This document shows positions 56,157-64,000 of a stretch of 64,000 nt of DNA, piece by piece. Each line of letters starts with the position of its first letter. The stretch's first letter is position 1. The notes beneath the pieces are model-generated. The model did not search any database. It was not told the DNA's origin and saw only the letters and a program-made list of their open reading frames with translations. The stretch lies in the NCBI RefSeq assembly GCF_012271785.1, contig NZ_JAAWVT010000011.1:53120-117119 (forward strand), written 5' to 3'. This DNA is from Paeniglutamicibacter terrestris. GTDB taxonomy: Bacteria > Actinomycetota > Actinomycetes > Actinomycetales > Micrococcaceae. The translations under genes were made by a program, and so were the position numbers.

Positions 56157-57631
56157 AGTGCCGAACCTCCCTCTGCGGTGGTAACACCGCTATTGATTCC
56201 GGCGATGGCATCGCCTAGGTGCCGCAGGCCGGAGCCATTGGACGATTTGAAAAGCACGATGTCCCCGGGAAGAAGATTCTCCGTCAGGATTTGTGTTGCA
56301 TCCTCGATGTCCTCGGCGTAGTAGGCCTCGTCTCCCCAGCTGCCCTCGAGCACCGCAGAGTTGTAGGCCAACTTGGCACCGCGGCCGATGACCAGCAGCT
56401 TCTTGATGTTCATGCGGACGGCAACACGACCCAGTAGGTCGTGTTCGTGCCGTGACTCATCACCCAGTTCAAGCATTTCGCCCAGCACCGCCCAGGTGCG
56501 TCGAGTTTTGCCCGTCGCGTCCGGCAGGCCAAGTTCGGCCAGGGTGCGAAGCGCTGCGCGCATCGAATCTGGGTTGGCGTTGTAGGCATCATTGATGATG
56601 CTCACCCCGTCGGCGCGCTCAAAGCGTTCCATCCGCCAGCGGCTGGCCGGGCCAAGGCCCTGCAACGTCGCGGCGATGATAGCGGGGGGCACACCGAGGT
56701 ATTCCGCGACGGTGGCCGCGGCAAGAATATTGGTCACGTGGTGGCGGCCGATCAGGCCGGAGGTGATTCGGTGCGACGAGTGATCGGCGAAGACCAGGGT
56801 AAATTCTGGGTGACCCTCCGCATTGACCTCGAGGCCCTGGGCCCAAACGCCCACGGCGGTGGCGTCGTTGGTGCGTTGCACACCAAAGTTACGCACCACG
56901 GCGTTGGTCCGCGAGGACATGGCAGACACCAAATTGTCATCGAGGTTGAGCACCGCAAGTCCGTCGGGGGACAGCGATTCAACCATTTCGCCCTTGGCCT
57001 TGGCGATGTTCGCAATACCGCCGAATTCTCCGGCGTGTGCCGAACCGACTCCGAGCACCACACCCACTTCGGGCTTCACCATCTCGGTGAGGTAGGCAAT
57101 GTGTCCCACACCGGTGGCACCCATCTCAACCACCAGGTACTTGGTTTCGGAGGTGGCCCGGAAGACGGTCAGCGGTACGCCGACTTCGCCATTGTAGGAA
57201 CCCACCGGGGCAACCGTCGGACCCAGCTGCGAGAGCAGGGAGGCCAACAGGTCCTTGGTGGTGGTCTTGCCGGCCGAACCGGTAATGCCGATTACACGCA
57301 GGGAATTGGAGGCTTTAAGCCGGGCCACGATGGCCGCGGCCAGGTGCCCCATGGCGATGACGGCATCGGGGACGATGATGGCCGGGTGAACGGATCCGTC
57401 CTCGGCGTGGGTTTCGTGCTCGGCAAGGGCCAGCACGGCGCCCCTACTCATGGCCGATCCGATGAAGTGGTGTCCATCTGAGGACTCCCCCGGCTTGGCT
57501 ACAAAAAGCCATCCGGTTTCACAGGATCGCGAGTCGGTATCGACTCCGCGAATAAGTTGGTCGGCGCTAGCCGTTGAAGTGAGTCGCCCGCCAGTAATTT
57601 CGGCGATTTCGGCGGAAAGAAGATCAATCAT
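56153..57631 (-). CDS. murF: UDP-MurNAc-tripeptide--D-alanyl-D-alanine ligase
   Basis: Adds D-Ala-D-Ala to the precursor. 492 residues: N-terminal VDTDSRSCETGWLFVAKPGE, ATP site GITGSAGKTTTKDLLASLL, YNGEVGVPLT, VEMGATGVGHIAYL and NDAYNANPDSMRAAL. ATG 57631 lies 13 nt after the murE stop, with AGGTG close upstream; the open frame extends further into murE without homology. Confidence 0.95.
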   Translation of the reverse strand: MIDLLSAEIAEITGGRLTSTASADQLIRGVDTDSRSCETGWLFVAKPGESSDGHHFIGSAMSRGAVLALAEHETHAEDGSVHPAIIVPDAVIAMGHLAAAIVARLKASNSLRVIGITGSAGKTTTKDLLASLLSQLGPTVAPVGSYNGEVGVPLTVFRATSETKYLVVEMGATGVGHIAYLTEMVKPEVGVVLGVGSAHAGEFGGIANIAKAKGEMVESLSPDGLAVLNLDDNLVSAMSSRTNAVVRNFGVQRTNDATAVGVWAQGLEVNAEGHPEFTLVFADHSSHRITSGLIGRHHVTNILAAATVAEYLGVPPAIIAATLQGLGPASRWRMERFERADGVSIINDAYNANPDSMRAALRTLAELGLPDATGKTRRTWAVLGEMLELGDESRHEHDLLGRVAVRMNIKKLLVIGRGAKLAYNSAVLEGSWGDEAYYAEDIEDATQILTENLLPGDIVLFKSSNGSGLRHLGDAIAGINSGVTTAEGGSAL

Positions 57632-57644
57632 GGCACCTAGGACT

Positions 57645-59273
57645 TTACCCTTCATCCGTTGGTTCGAAGGAATCGGAGGACGAGCCCAGGGGCGTGAAGC
57701 CATTGGCGCGCAGGGCATGGCGCAATTCCTCACGGTCATCAAGCTCAAGGTTCACACCCATGACCTCTTGGAAGACTTCGTGGCCTCGTCCGGCCACCAA
57801 AATAGTGTCCTTCTCCCCCGCCATGGCCACCGCTGCGGCGATTGCGGCGGCGCGCGGGTAGATCTCGTGTACGACAGCGGTGAGGCCGTGAGCGTCGATC
57901 TCAGCGCGTGCGCCCGCGACCAACGCCGCGCGGATCGGTGCCGGGTCTTCGGAGTGCGGATCATCGTCGGTGACAATGACCACATCGGCGTGCTGGGCGG
58001 CCACCGCACCCATGATCGGGCGTTTGGTGGCGTCACGTTCACCGGTGGCTCCGAAGACCACGAAGACGCGTGATCCTTCCTCGTCACGGCGCACCGAGGA
58101 TAGTGCCCGGGCCAGGGCGTCGGGGTTATGGGCGAAGTCAACGATGGCGGCCGGTTCCGACGCGATGACCTGCATGCGCCCGGGGACCTCTACGGTGAGG
58201 GGATCCGCTTGATCCAGTGCCTGCTGCAGCGTCAGCGGATCAACGCCGGAGGCCAGCACCATGAGAATGGCCAGCGCGGCGTTGGAGATATTAAAGTCTC
58301 CCGGGAGCCCGGTCTTCGCGGTGAGTCGAAGTCCATTCGGCCCGCTCAGGGTGAAGTGGTGTCCCAGACCGGCCGGACGTACATCCCTCACGGCCCAGTC
58401 GGCTTCAACGACCTCGGTGCCGGTGGATAGCGTCAAGACCTCTGCGGTGGCGTGCGCCGCCATTTTGCTGCCCCAGTGATCATCAACGATGACGACGGCT
58501 CGGTCGCTACGTTCTAAGTCAAAGAGCATCGCCTTGATACCGAAGTACTCCTCCATCGACCCGTGCAGATCAAGATGGTCCTGGGTCAAGTTGGTGAAGC
58601 CGGAGACGGCGAAGCGTAGACCGTCCACCCGGTGGTAGGCCAGCGAGTGGGAGGAGACCTCCATGGTGGCGGCGTTAACGCCCAACTCGCGCATCCGTGA
58701 CATCAACCCGTGCAGCTGGGGTGCCTCCGGGGTGGTGAGAATGCTGGGAATCGGGGTTTGGCCGGCGGAAATTTCAATGGTTCCCACCAAGCCCGTTTCC
58801 TTGCCCAGGGCGCGGAGCACCGAACGGATCATGTAGCTGGTGGTGGTCTTGCCGTTGGTTCCGGTCAGGCCAAAGAGCTCGGGGCATTTTTCATCTGTCC
58901 CATAAACCAGCGCGGATATTTCGCCGATGACTTCACGCGGAGCATCAACCAGCAGCATCGGAAGCCCCAGCGCTGAGGCGGCTGCCGCTCCCTCCTCATC
59001 GGTGAGGATCGCCGTGGCCCCGGCGCGAGCCGCATCCTGGGCAAACTGTGCCCCGTGGAAACGAGCCCCGGGGGCGCCGACGTACAGGTCTCCCGGCAAT
59101 ACGGCACGAGAGTCGAGGCAGACCCCGGTGACACCTAGTCGACCGTCGCCAACGACTGTGGCCCCACGTCCGGTTTCATGCAGGTACTCGAGCATGGCGT
59201 TCAGTGGTGTGTTGGTTGCTCGGGTGGGGCGAAGCAGCGCTTCGGCCGCCCGGGGGGAGAGTGCTTCAGGCAT
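57645..59273 (-). CDS. murE: UDP-MurNAc-L-Ala-D-Glu ligase for the third residue
   Basis: Adds the dibasic residue at position 3 of the stem peptide. 542 residues: LDSRAVLPGDLYVGAPGARFHG, ATP site GLTGTNGKTTTSYMIRSVL, MEVSSHSLAYHRV, LTQDHLDLHG and DDPHSEDPAPIRAAL. The DDPHSED in place of the meso-DAP signature DNPRxE suggests a substrate other than DAP, probably L-Lys as in Arthrobacter-type A3alpha/A4alpha walls. ATG 59273 overlaps the ftsI stop (TAATG). Confidence 0.94.
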   Translation of the reverse strand: MPEALSPRAAEALLRPTRATNTPLNAMLEYLHETGRGATVVGDGRLGVTGVCLDSRAVLPGDLYVGAPGARFHGAQFAQDAARAGATAILTDEEGAAAASALGLPMLLVDAPREVIGEISALVYGTDEKCPELFGLTGTNGKTTTSYMIRSVLRALGKETGLVGTIEISAGQTPIPSILTTPEAPQLHGLMSRMRELGVNAATMEVSSHSLAYHRVDGLRFAVSGFTNLTQDHLDLHGSMEEYFGIKAMLFDLERSDRAVVIVDDHWGSKMAAHATAEVLTLSTGTEVVEADWAVRDVRPAGLGHHFTLSGPNGLRLTAKTGLPGDFNISNAALAILMVLASGVDPLTLQQALDQADPLTVEVPGRMQVIASEPAAIVDFAHNPDALARALSSVRRDEEGSRVFVVFGATGERDATKRPIMGAVAAQHADVVIVTDDDPHSEDPAPIRAALVAGARAEIDAHGLTAVVHEIYPRAAAIAAAVAMAGEKDTILVAGRGHEVFQEVMGVNLELDDREELRHALRANGFTPLGSSSDSFEPTDEG

Positions 59274-61105
59274 TACCAAGATTTCTTTTGTTCGGATCCG
59301 ATGAACACTTTGTAGCCGTTGGGCTTCGAATCGCTCGGAGCAACGTTGTAGGCATTAAGGGTCTTGCCCATGACTTCGCTGAAGGTGTCACCGACGCTCC
59401 AGGAGATCCAGTCGCCCTTCGGACGATACATGGTCACCACGACGGCAAACTGGGGGTCATCCAGTGGAGCCACACCGGCAAACGAGCTGGTATATCCGTC
59501 GTATCCGCCGGATTCGCCAGCAGCTTGGCCGGTGCCCGATTTACCGCCAACGCGGTAACCGGACACAGCCATCTTAGTGCCAGTGCCCTCCAAGACCACG
59601 GTTTCCATCATCCTGAGCATCTGATCGGTGGTCGCCTTGGAGAAAACACGCTCACTCTTTGGTGCGGCAGGTTTCTCGATGCTTCCATCGGGATTGATGT
59701 AGGAATCGATCAGCGTCGGAGGGATGCGAACCCCACCATTGGCGATGGTTTGGGCGATTTGTGCCGTATGAAGTGCAGTCTGAGTGTAGCCCTGACCAAA
59801 CATGATCGCGTACTGCTGGCGCCGTTCCCAGTCGTCAGCCGGGGCTAAGATGCCCTTGCTGGCACCGCCGAGGCCGATGTCGATGGCCGAACCGATGCCA
59901 AGCTTCTTCAAGTAGTTGAAGCGAGTCTCGTTGCTCATCTTGTTGCCGATCATCACGGTACCGGTGTTGTATGAGCGAGCGAAGATGCCCGCGGCCGTCA
60001 TGTCATAGGTGGTGTGCTTTTTTGAGTCGTTGATGACTTCGTTGTTGATCTTGTAGGCATTCGGGACCCTGAAGGCGTCGGTGGGTTTGACCACGCCCTC
60101 CTCTAACGCGGAGGCAAAGGTGGCCATCTTGCCGGTGGAGCCGGGCTCAAAGGCTTGGGTGATTGACGCCGAGGTGCGAAATTTGCCTTCGGTCGCGCTG
60201 GGGTCGTTGGGGTCCATCTGGTTCGAGTCCCCGATGGCGATGATGCGACCTGTCTTCACCTCGGTGACCAGGACCGAGACCCATTCGGCATTAAACTGCT
60301 TCTGCTTCTTCAACGCCGCTTCTTGAGCGATGAAGTTGATGTCGCTGTCGAGCGTGAGCTTCACGTCTTGGCCGTCAACTGCCGGAACTTCGGTCGTCTC
60401 GGCCACCGGGATTCTGACGCCGTCGGCACCAACCTCGTAGGTTTTGGTTCCGGCTTCTCCGGTTAAATGATCGTTTTGGCTCAGTTCAAGGCCTTCGGCA
60501 CCCACATGGGTTTCTTGGTTATCGGAGTTCTTCACGAATCCCAGGACCGGACCGGCGACCACCCCGTTGGGGTACTGGCGTTCGCTGCGCAATTGGCCGG
60601 TTAGGGTGCGGATACCCAGTTCCATGGCCGCGTTACGCACCTCGGGAGTCACGCCCTTGGCAACAACGGAGTAGGCGTTGGGTTTTGCTCCCTCCGCGGC
60701 CACCACCGCGTTGCGCACCGTGGCGACGTCTTGGTTGAGGATGTCCGCCAACTCGGTCACCGTCTGTTCAACGGAAACCGTTTCACGCTTGGCGCCGCCG
60801 GAGATGGGGGCGCGCACGATCGGCTTGGCCGCCTCGACTTTGCGTTGGTCAACAACCAAGTCATAACGGTCAACACTGGTGGCCATGATGGCACCGCTTG
60901 CGTCAAGGATCTGTCCACGCTTGGGCTGGGTTTCTTGGACCCGTGTGCGGTTATCAACAGCTGCTGCAGCGACGGCCTTGGCGTTGAGTGATTGGACAAA
61001 AAACAACCGCCCACCAATGGCCAACAAAAGCACCAATGCAATGCCTAAAACCATGCGCAAGCGTGGATGCGTTGCTCCGGTGGTGGTTGGGGATAATTTT
61101 GACAT
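59273..61105 (-). CDS. ftsI: Class B penicillin-binding protein (FtsI/PBP3-type)
   Basis: Septal transpeptidase. 610 residues: cytoplasmic N-terminus, one membrane helix (about 18-38), non-catalytic dimerisation domain with RGQILDASGAIMATS, and the transpeptidase domain with Ser323-Thr-Gly-Lys326 (SxxK), Ser378-Tyr-Asn380 (SxN) and Lys521-Ser-Gly-Thr (KTG-type). No PASTA domains. ATG; no strong ribosome-binding site, and 73 bp separate it from ftsL. Confidence 0.95.
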   Translation of the reverse strand: MSKLSPTTTGATHPRLRMVLGIALVLLLAIGGRLFFVQSLNAKAVAAAAVDNRTRVQETQPKRGQILDASGAIMATSVDRYDLVVDQRKVEAAKPIVRAPISGGAKRETVSVEQTVTELADILNQDVATVRNAVVAAEGAKPNAYSVVAKGVTPEVRNAAMELGIRTLTGQLRSERQYPNGVVAGPVLGFVKNSDNQETHVGAEGLELSQNDHLTGEAGTKTYEVGADGVRIPVAETTEVPAVDGQDVKLTLDSDINFIAQEAALKKQKQFNAEWVSVLVTEVKTGRIIAIGDSNQMDPNDPSATEGKFRTSASITQAFEPGSTGKMATFASALEEGVVKPTDAFRVPNAYKINNEVINDSKKHTTYDMTAAGIFARSYNTGTVMIGNKMSNETRFNYLKKLGIGSAIDIGLGGASKGILAPADDWERRQQYAIMFGQGYTQTALHTAQIAQTIANGGVRIPPTLIDSYINPDGSIEKPAAPKSERVFSKATTDQMLRMMETVVLEGTGTKMAVSGYRVGGKSGTGQAAGESGGYDGYTSSFAGVAPLDDPQFAVVVTMYRPKGDWISWSVGDTFSEVMGKTLNAYNVAPSDSKPNGYKVFIGSEQKKSW

Positions 61106-61178
61106 GCGGTCCTCAGCTCATACCGGGCGTGGGTTGGTGGTGCTCTAGGTGGTTGGTGGACGGTTCAAGTCTGGGTTT

Positions 61179-61943
61179 CTACTGCCCCGGGGTCTTCAAG
61201 CTCGGAGCGGGAATTGTTCCCCCGTTGAGCTCGGCCGCGGAAAAGTCAGGACGCTTATCGTTGCCGGCCTGCTCGGATGGCTCGCTTACGATGCTCTTGG
61301 TTGCCTCTTGCGCGGTGGCAGGCTGTTCGACTGCCTCAGGCTCACTGGCAGGCACTTCGGCGGCAACGGGAGCCGGTGCCGGCTGAACGATGGGCGCGGA
61401 AACAACTTTTTCCACTGGCGGCTCGGGTTTGACCGGAGAGTTGAGGGAAACATTGCTTGCTTTGGCATCAGCGTCGGGCTTTTTGGCCGCTGTCGGAGTG
61501 CCAGAGACCTTTCCCGACTCAATGTTGATGGCCGCGGGGGCTCCCGGTTTCACCATGCCTAATTTTTCAGCCTTTGCGGCTACCACCTGAGGAGCTTCGA
61601 GGTACAACGCCTTCTGACGCAATGCCTCGTTTTCCTGGGAGAGGGAACGTTCCTGTCCGCGCAGATCCACCGCCGTGTACTGGCCGTTGGCAATGGCGAC
61701 GTTGATGAGCAGAACCGCAACAACCGAGGCAATAACCAAACCAAGGATGGTGACAAGGAAGGGAATCCGTCGCGAGGAACCGATCTCCGGGACCACCGAG
61801 AGCGTCGTGCGGCTCTTGGCGGTAGATTCTTCCGGACGTGAGGCTGGGATGGGTCGCGGGGCATGGCTGAGCGCATTGGCACCCTGCGTTGCCGGATGTT
61901 CGATAACGCGCGAACGTACGCGGCTGGGGGTCCGGTTGCTCAT
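61179..61943 (-). CDS. ftsL: FtsL-like septum formation protein
   Basis: Bitopic divisome protein placed between rsmH and ftsI, the usual ftsL position. 254 residues: cytoplasmic ~60, one membrane helix (about 62-84), short leucine-zipper-like coil (GQERSLSQENEALRQKALYL), LGMVKPGAPAAI, then an Ala/Pro/Glu-rich tail of ~110 residues that is longer than in most FtsL. ATG lies 2 nt after the rsmH stop. Confidence 0.82.
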   Translation of the reverse strand: MSNRTPSRVRSRVIEHPATQGANALSHAPRPIPASRPEESTAKSRTTLSVVPEIGSSRRIPFLVTILGLVIASVVAVLLINVAIANGQYTAVDLRGQERSLSQENEALRQKALYLEAPQVVAAKAEKLGMVKPGAPAAINIESGKVSGTPTAAKKPDADAKASNVSLNSPVKPEPPVEKVVSAPIVQPAPAPVAAEVPASEPEAVEQPATAQEATKSIVSEPSEQAGNDKRPDFSAAELNGGTIPAPSLKTPGQ

Positions 61944-61945
61944 TC

Positions 61946-62941
61946 TCAGCTCCTCTTAAGGATGCGTTCCACGGCTCGCAGCTTTGCTGAAGCTGCCCGC
62001 GAGTTTTCTGCGATTTCTTGGTCAGTTGGCTTTTCGGTTCCTCGGGTGAGGACCTTGAATTGCGCCTTGTGTTCTTCCAGCTCCACGGGGAAGCCAGCGG
62101 GTGCCGAGGATTTTGAACCGGCGGCGAAGTGCCGCTTGGTGATCTTGTCCTCCAACGAGTGATAACTCATCACCACAACCCGGCCACCAACGTGCAGTGC
62201 GCCCATGGCAGCGGGGATGGCTCGATCCAACACATCGAGTTCCTCGTTGACTTCAATGCGAAGTGCCTGGAATGTCCGCTTGGCGGGGTGTCCCCCGGTG
62301 CGTGCGGCAGCTGCCGGAACCACGGATCGAATAGCCGTTACGAGTTCTTCGGTGGTGCTGAAGGGCTTGAGCTTGCGAGCTTCAACGATGGAAGAGGCGA
62401 TACGCCCGGCGAACTTTTCCTCGCCCCAAGCGCGGATAATGCGGACCAATTCGGTTTCGCTGTACTCATTAACAATGTCTGCGGCGGTGGGCCCTTGCGA
62501 GGTATCCATACGCATATCCAACGGAGCGTCGTAGGAATAGGCGAAGCCGCGGTCCCGCTCGTCTAGCTGCAGGGAAGAAACCCCGAGGTCGAAGAGCACT
62601 CCGTCAATACCGTCAAAGCCCAAATCGGCGACGACATCGGCGATCTCGTCATAGATTGCGTGGACCAGGTCGGTGCGCTCGGCAAATCCAGCCAAGCGTG
62701 CCCCAGCCAGGGCCAAGGCCTGCTCGTCGCGATCCAACCCGATGAGGTGCAGATCGGGGAAACGCTGGAGGAGTGCTTCAGAATGCCCACCCATCCCCAA
62801 GGTGCAGTCCACAACAACCGCACGGCCACGGGCGGCAATGCCTGCCTCGATACCGTCCGCCAAAAGCCCTACGCAACGTTCGAGCAACACCGGAACGTGG
62901 CGTTCGGATGTTGGCCGATCTGCGGATCCGTCTAAGTTCAC
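61946..62941 (-). CDS. rsmH: 16S rRNA (cytosine1402-N4)-methyltransferase
   Basis: SAM-dependent methylation of C1402 in the ribosomal P site. 331 residues: [13 protein letters not shown] motif [23 protein letters not shown], and the family's [23 protein letters not shown] start with AAAGGGGGAG upstream. mraZ precedes it by 177 bp. Confidence 0.96.
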   Translation of the reverse strand: MNLDGSADRPTSERHVPVLLERCVGLLADGIEAGIAARGRAVVVDCTLGMGGHSEALLQRFPDLHLIGLDRDEQALALAGARLAGFAERTDLVHAIYDEIADVVADLGFDGIDGVLFDLGVSSLQLDERDRGFAYSYDAPLDMRMDTSQGPTAADIVNEYSETELVRIIRAWGEEKFAGRIASSIVEARKLKPFSTTEELVTAIRSVVPAAAARTGGHPAKRTFQALRIEVNEELDVLDRAIPAAMGALHVGGRVVVMSYHSLEDKITKRHFAAGSKSSAPAGFPVELEEHKAQFKVLTRGTEKPTDQEIAENSRAASAKLRAVERILKRS

Positions 62942-63118
62942 CGCTCCCCCTTTCGCGTGGGCCTACTACCTATAGTTTTGGCTGAGACCAGATCCCCCTC
63001 CGACCCGCGTCCACCCAGCCTGGCTCCGGGGAAGTGGAGTCAGGATGCGCGTTGCACGGGCGGCTGGAGATCTCGTCCAAGCCACTGTTGAGCCTTGAGT
63101 CACCGTGTTGGTAACTAT

Positions 63119-63544
63119 TTAGCCCGGAAGTGCTTCGTCGTCCGTTTCGGAGAACACGTTCTCCTGCTCAACGAGGTAGGTATTCCACGCCGTGGAATCC
63201 CAAATCTCGACTCGGTTGCCCGCGCCGATCACTGTAACCTCTCGGTCCAGCCCCGCATATGAACGAAGCATTGACGGAATGGTGACCCGCCCCTGCTTAT
63301 CCGGCAATTCATCCGAAGCACCGGAGAGGAAAACACGCGCATAGTCTCGTGCCTGTCGTGAAGAGATCGGCGCCTGGCTCATTTGCTCATGCTGCTTCTC
63401 AAACTCACGTTGGCTAAAGACGTAAATACAACGTTCCTGGCCTCGCGTCAGAACTAAACCATTGGCTAATTCGTCCCGATACTTGGCCGGGAGGATCAAA
63501 CGCCCCTTCTCATCCAGACGCGGGGTATACGTTCCGAGGAACAT
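63119..63544 (-). CDS. mraZ: MraZ transcriptional regulator
   Basis: AbrB-like ring-forming regulator of the dcw operon. 141 residues with two MraZ repeats: [23 protein letters not shown] and [25 protein letters not shown] 63544 was chosen because the protein starts [11 protein letters not shown] in all members and GGAAGG lies upstream; the longer open frame would begin inside the operator array. First gene of the cluster. Confidence 0.95.
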   Translation of the reverse strand: MFLGTYTPRLDEKGRLILPAKYRDELANGLVLTRGQERCIYVFSQREFEKQHEQMSQAPISSRQARDYARVFLSGASDELPDKQGRVTIPSMLRSYAGLDREVTVIGAGNRVEIWDSTAWNTYLVEQENVFSETDDEALPG

Positions 63545-63577
63545 ACCTACCGCCTTCCGGCTAGAAGAAGCATTTTG

Positions 63578-63623
63578 CTCCATTTCCCTCTATTTCGCTC
63601 CACTTTACTCCACAAGCCTCCAC
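63578..63623 (-). promoter_or_regulatory. MraZ operator: five hexamers at 10-nt steps
   Basis: On the minus strand GTGGAG, GTGGAG, GTGGAG, ATAGAG and ATGGAG start every 10 nt exactly (plus-strand 63618-63623, 63608-63613, 63598-63603, 63588-63593, 63578-63583). This matches known MraZ sites, which are repeats of TGGGN with 5-nt spacers. Confidence 0.85.
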
Positions 63624-63629
63624 TGTCAA
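63602..63629 (-). promoter_or_regulatory. mraZ promoter
   Basis: Minus-strand TTGACA (63624-63629), 16-bp spacer, TAAAGT (63602-63607). The MraZ repeats cover the spacer, -10 and start region, fitting autorepression. Confidence 0.75.
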
Positions 63630-63921
63630 CGAACGATTCGGCATTTTGCGGTGAAAATCTAGCGAAAACTGTTGATTTTCCGGGGCATACGAGCCGTGGT
63701 GCGGGGTGGAGGGTTTTAGATTCAGATCAAACTCCCAGAAAGGGTGCCGTGACGAAGGGCACATCACCATCTGCGGGAATCCGCCATTTCACGTGGGTTT
63801 TCCGCGTGAGCTCGTGACTAGTGGAGGGTTCACCCCGAGCATTAGGGAGCAAAGTGGAGGACAAAGGAATCCACGCCAGGAGCGAGCGCCAAGAGCCCAG
63901 AAATATAAATTACGTCGATTA
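63624..63921. other. Divergent region upstream of mraZ
   Basis: About 300 bp with no supported gene apart from the mraZ promoter edge and the short plus-strand repeat array. GTGGAGG also occurs singly at 63700-63706 and 63820-63826 on the plus strand. Confidence 0.45.
63844..63869 (+). promoter_or_regulatory. Second MraZ-like repeat array, plus strand
   Basis: AGGGAG, GTGGAG and AAGGAA start at 63844, 63854 and 63864, the same 10-nt period as the mraZ operator but facing a plus-strand gene. Only the middle unit is a full match, so it is tentative. Confidence 0.4.
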
Positions 63922-64000
63922 GTGATATTGGGCGCGTCGTGGTTCACGATGAACAATTTGGCCGCATGGCTCGATGCCGGCCTCGTTCCTCAGAATTGTC
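63922..64000 (+). CDS. Possible start of an unidentified gene, cut by the window end
   Basis: An open frame from GTG 63922 (in frame with ATG 63949) continues to the window end; the first residues read ILGASWFTMNNLAAWL. TATAAAT at 63904-63910 could be a -10, with no ribosome-binding site, fitting a leaderless start. Too short to identify. Confidence 0.3.
   Translation, partial: MILGASWFTMNNLAAWLDAGLVPQNC

Noticed and set aside
63028..63039. GTGGAG near rsmH-mraZ gap as another MraZ site
   Set aside because: A single unit with no 10-nt neighbours.

Overview
The window is chromosomal DNA of a high-GC Gram-positive bacterium, almost certainly an Arthrobacter-like member of the Micrococcaceae. 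The signs are an actinobacterial division/cell-wall (dcw) cluster with wag31/divIVA, sepF and yggT next to ftsZ, a fused CydDC, a SigA with a long Ala/Lys N-terminus, the glnA-glnE-glnA2 set, an actinobacterial SucB with two lipoyl domains, and DUF4191, DUF4192 and DUF7455 proteins. The genus cannot be fixed from this sequence alone. I see no rRNA, tRNA, insertion sequence, prophage or CRISPR array; it reads as a conserved core-genome segment.

Layout. 0-10 kb: a cytochrome bd operon (cydA-cydB-cydDC, minus strand) diverges from a BlaI-type repressor and an M56 membrane metallopeptidase, followed by parE (topoisomerase IV B). 10-17.5 kb: a small DUF7455 zinc-binding protein, the principal sigma factor, DUF4192, an MFS permease, a PAC2 protein and leucyl aminopeptidase. 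17.7-26.5 kb: lipoate-centred metabolism (lpdA, sucB, lipB, lipA), interrupted by a small membrane protein, an OsmC protein and a membrane-anchored Ser/Thr kinase, then DUF4191 and an RDD protein. 27-34 kb: nitrogen assimilation (glnA under a four-half-site GlnR box, cupin, glnE, glnA2). 34-39.5 kb: panB, a SPOR-like protein, map, ppgK, nrdR, hisD and an SRPBCC protein. 39.5-44.7 kb: dnaE, rluD, lspA. 44.8-63.6 kb: wag31, yggT, sepF, pgeF, ftsZ, ftsQ, murC, murG, ftsW, murD, mraY, murF, murE, ftsI, ftsL, rsmH, mraZ, all minus strand and mostly overlapping or nearly so.

How the parts work together. LipB and LipA make the lipoyl cofactor carried by SucB and reoxidised by LpdA. GlnE adenylylates GlnA1 but probably not GlnA2, which has Trp at the modification position. 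The dcw genes make lipid II (MurC-G, MraY) and build and constrict the septum (FtsZ, SepF, FtsQ, FtsL, FtsW, FtsI, Wag31). The cyd operon supplies a high-affinity quinol oxidase and its assembly exporter.

The most interesting signals are regulatory: (1) paired TTCTAC-N5-GTAGAA operators between cydA and the blaI-like gene, with single near-matches upstream of lpdA and of a small membrane protein; (2) five GTGGAG-type repeats at exact 10-nt spacing over the mraZ promoter, plus a second short array facing the other way; (3) a textbook GlnR box and tandem leader hairpins before glnA; (4) a series of probable leaderless genes; (5) absence of yggS from its usual place between pgeF and sepF. I did not find an obviously new multi-gene system; the BlaI/M56-cyd circuit and its possible wider regulon is the best candidate for something not well described.
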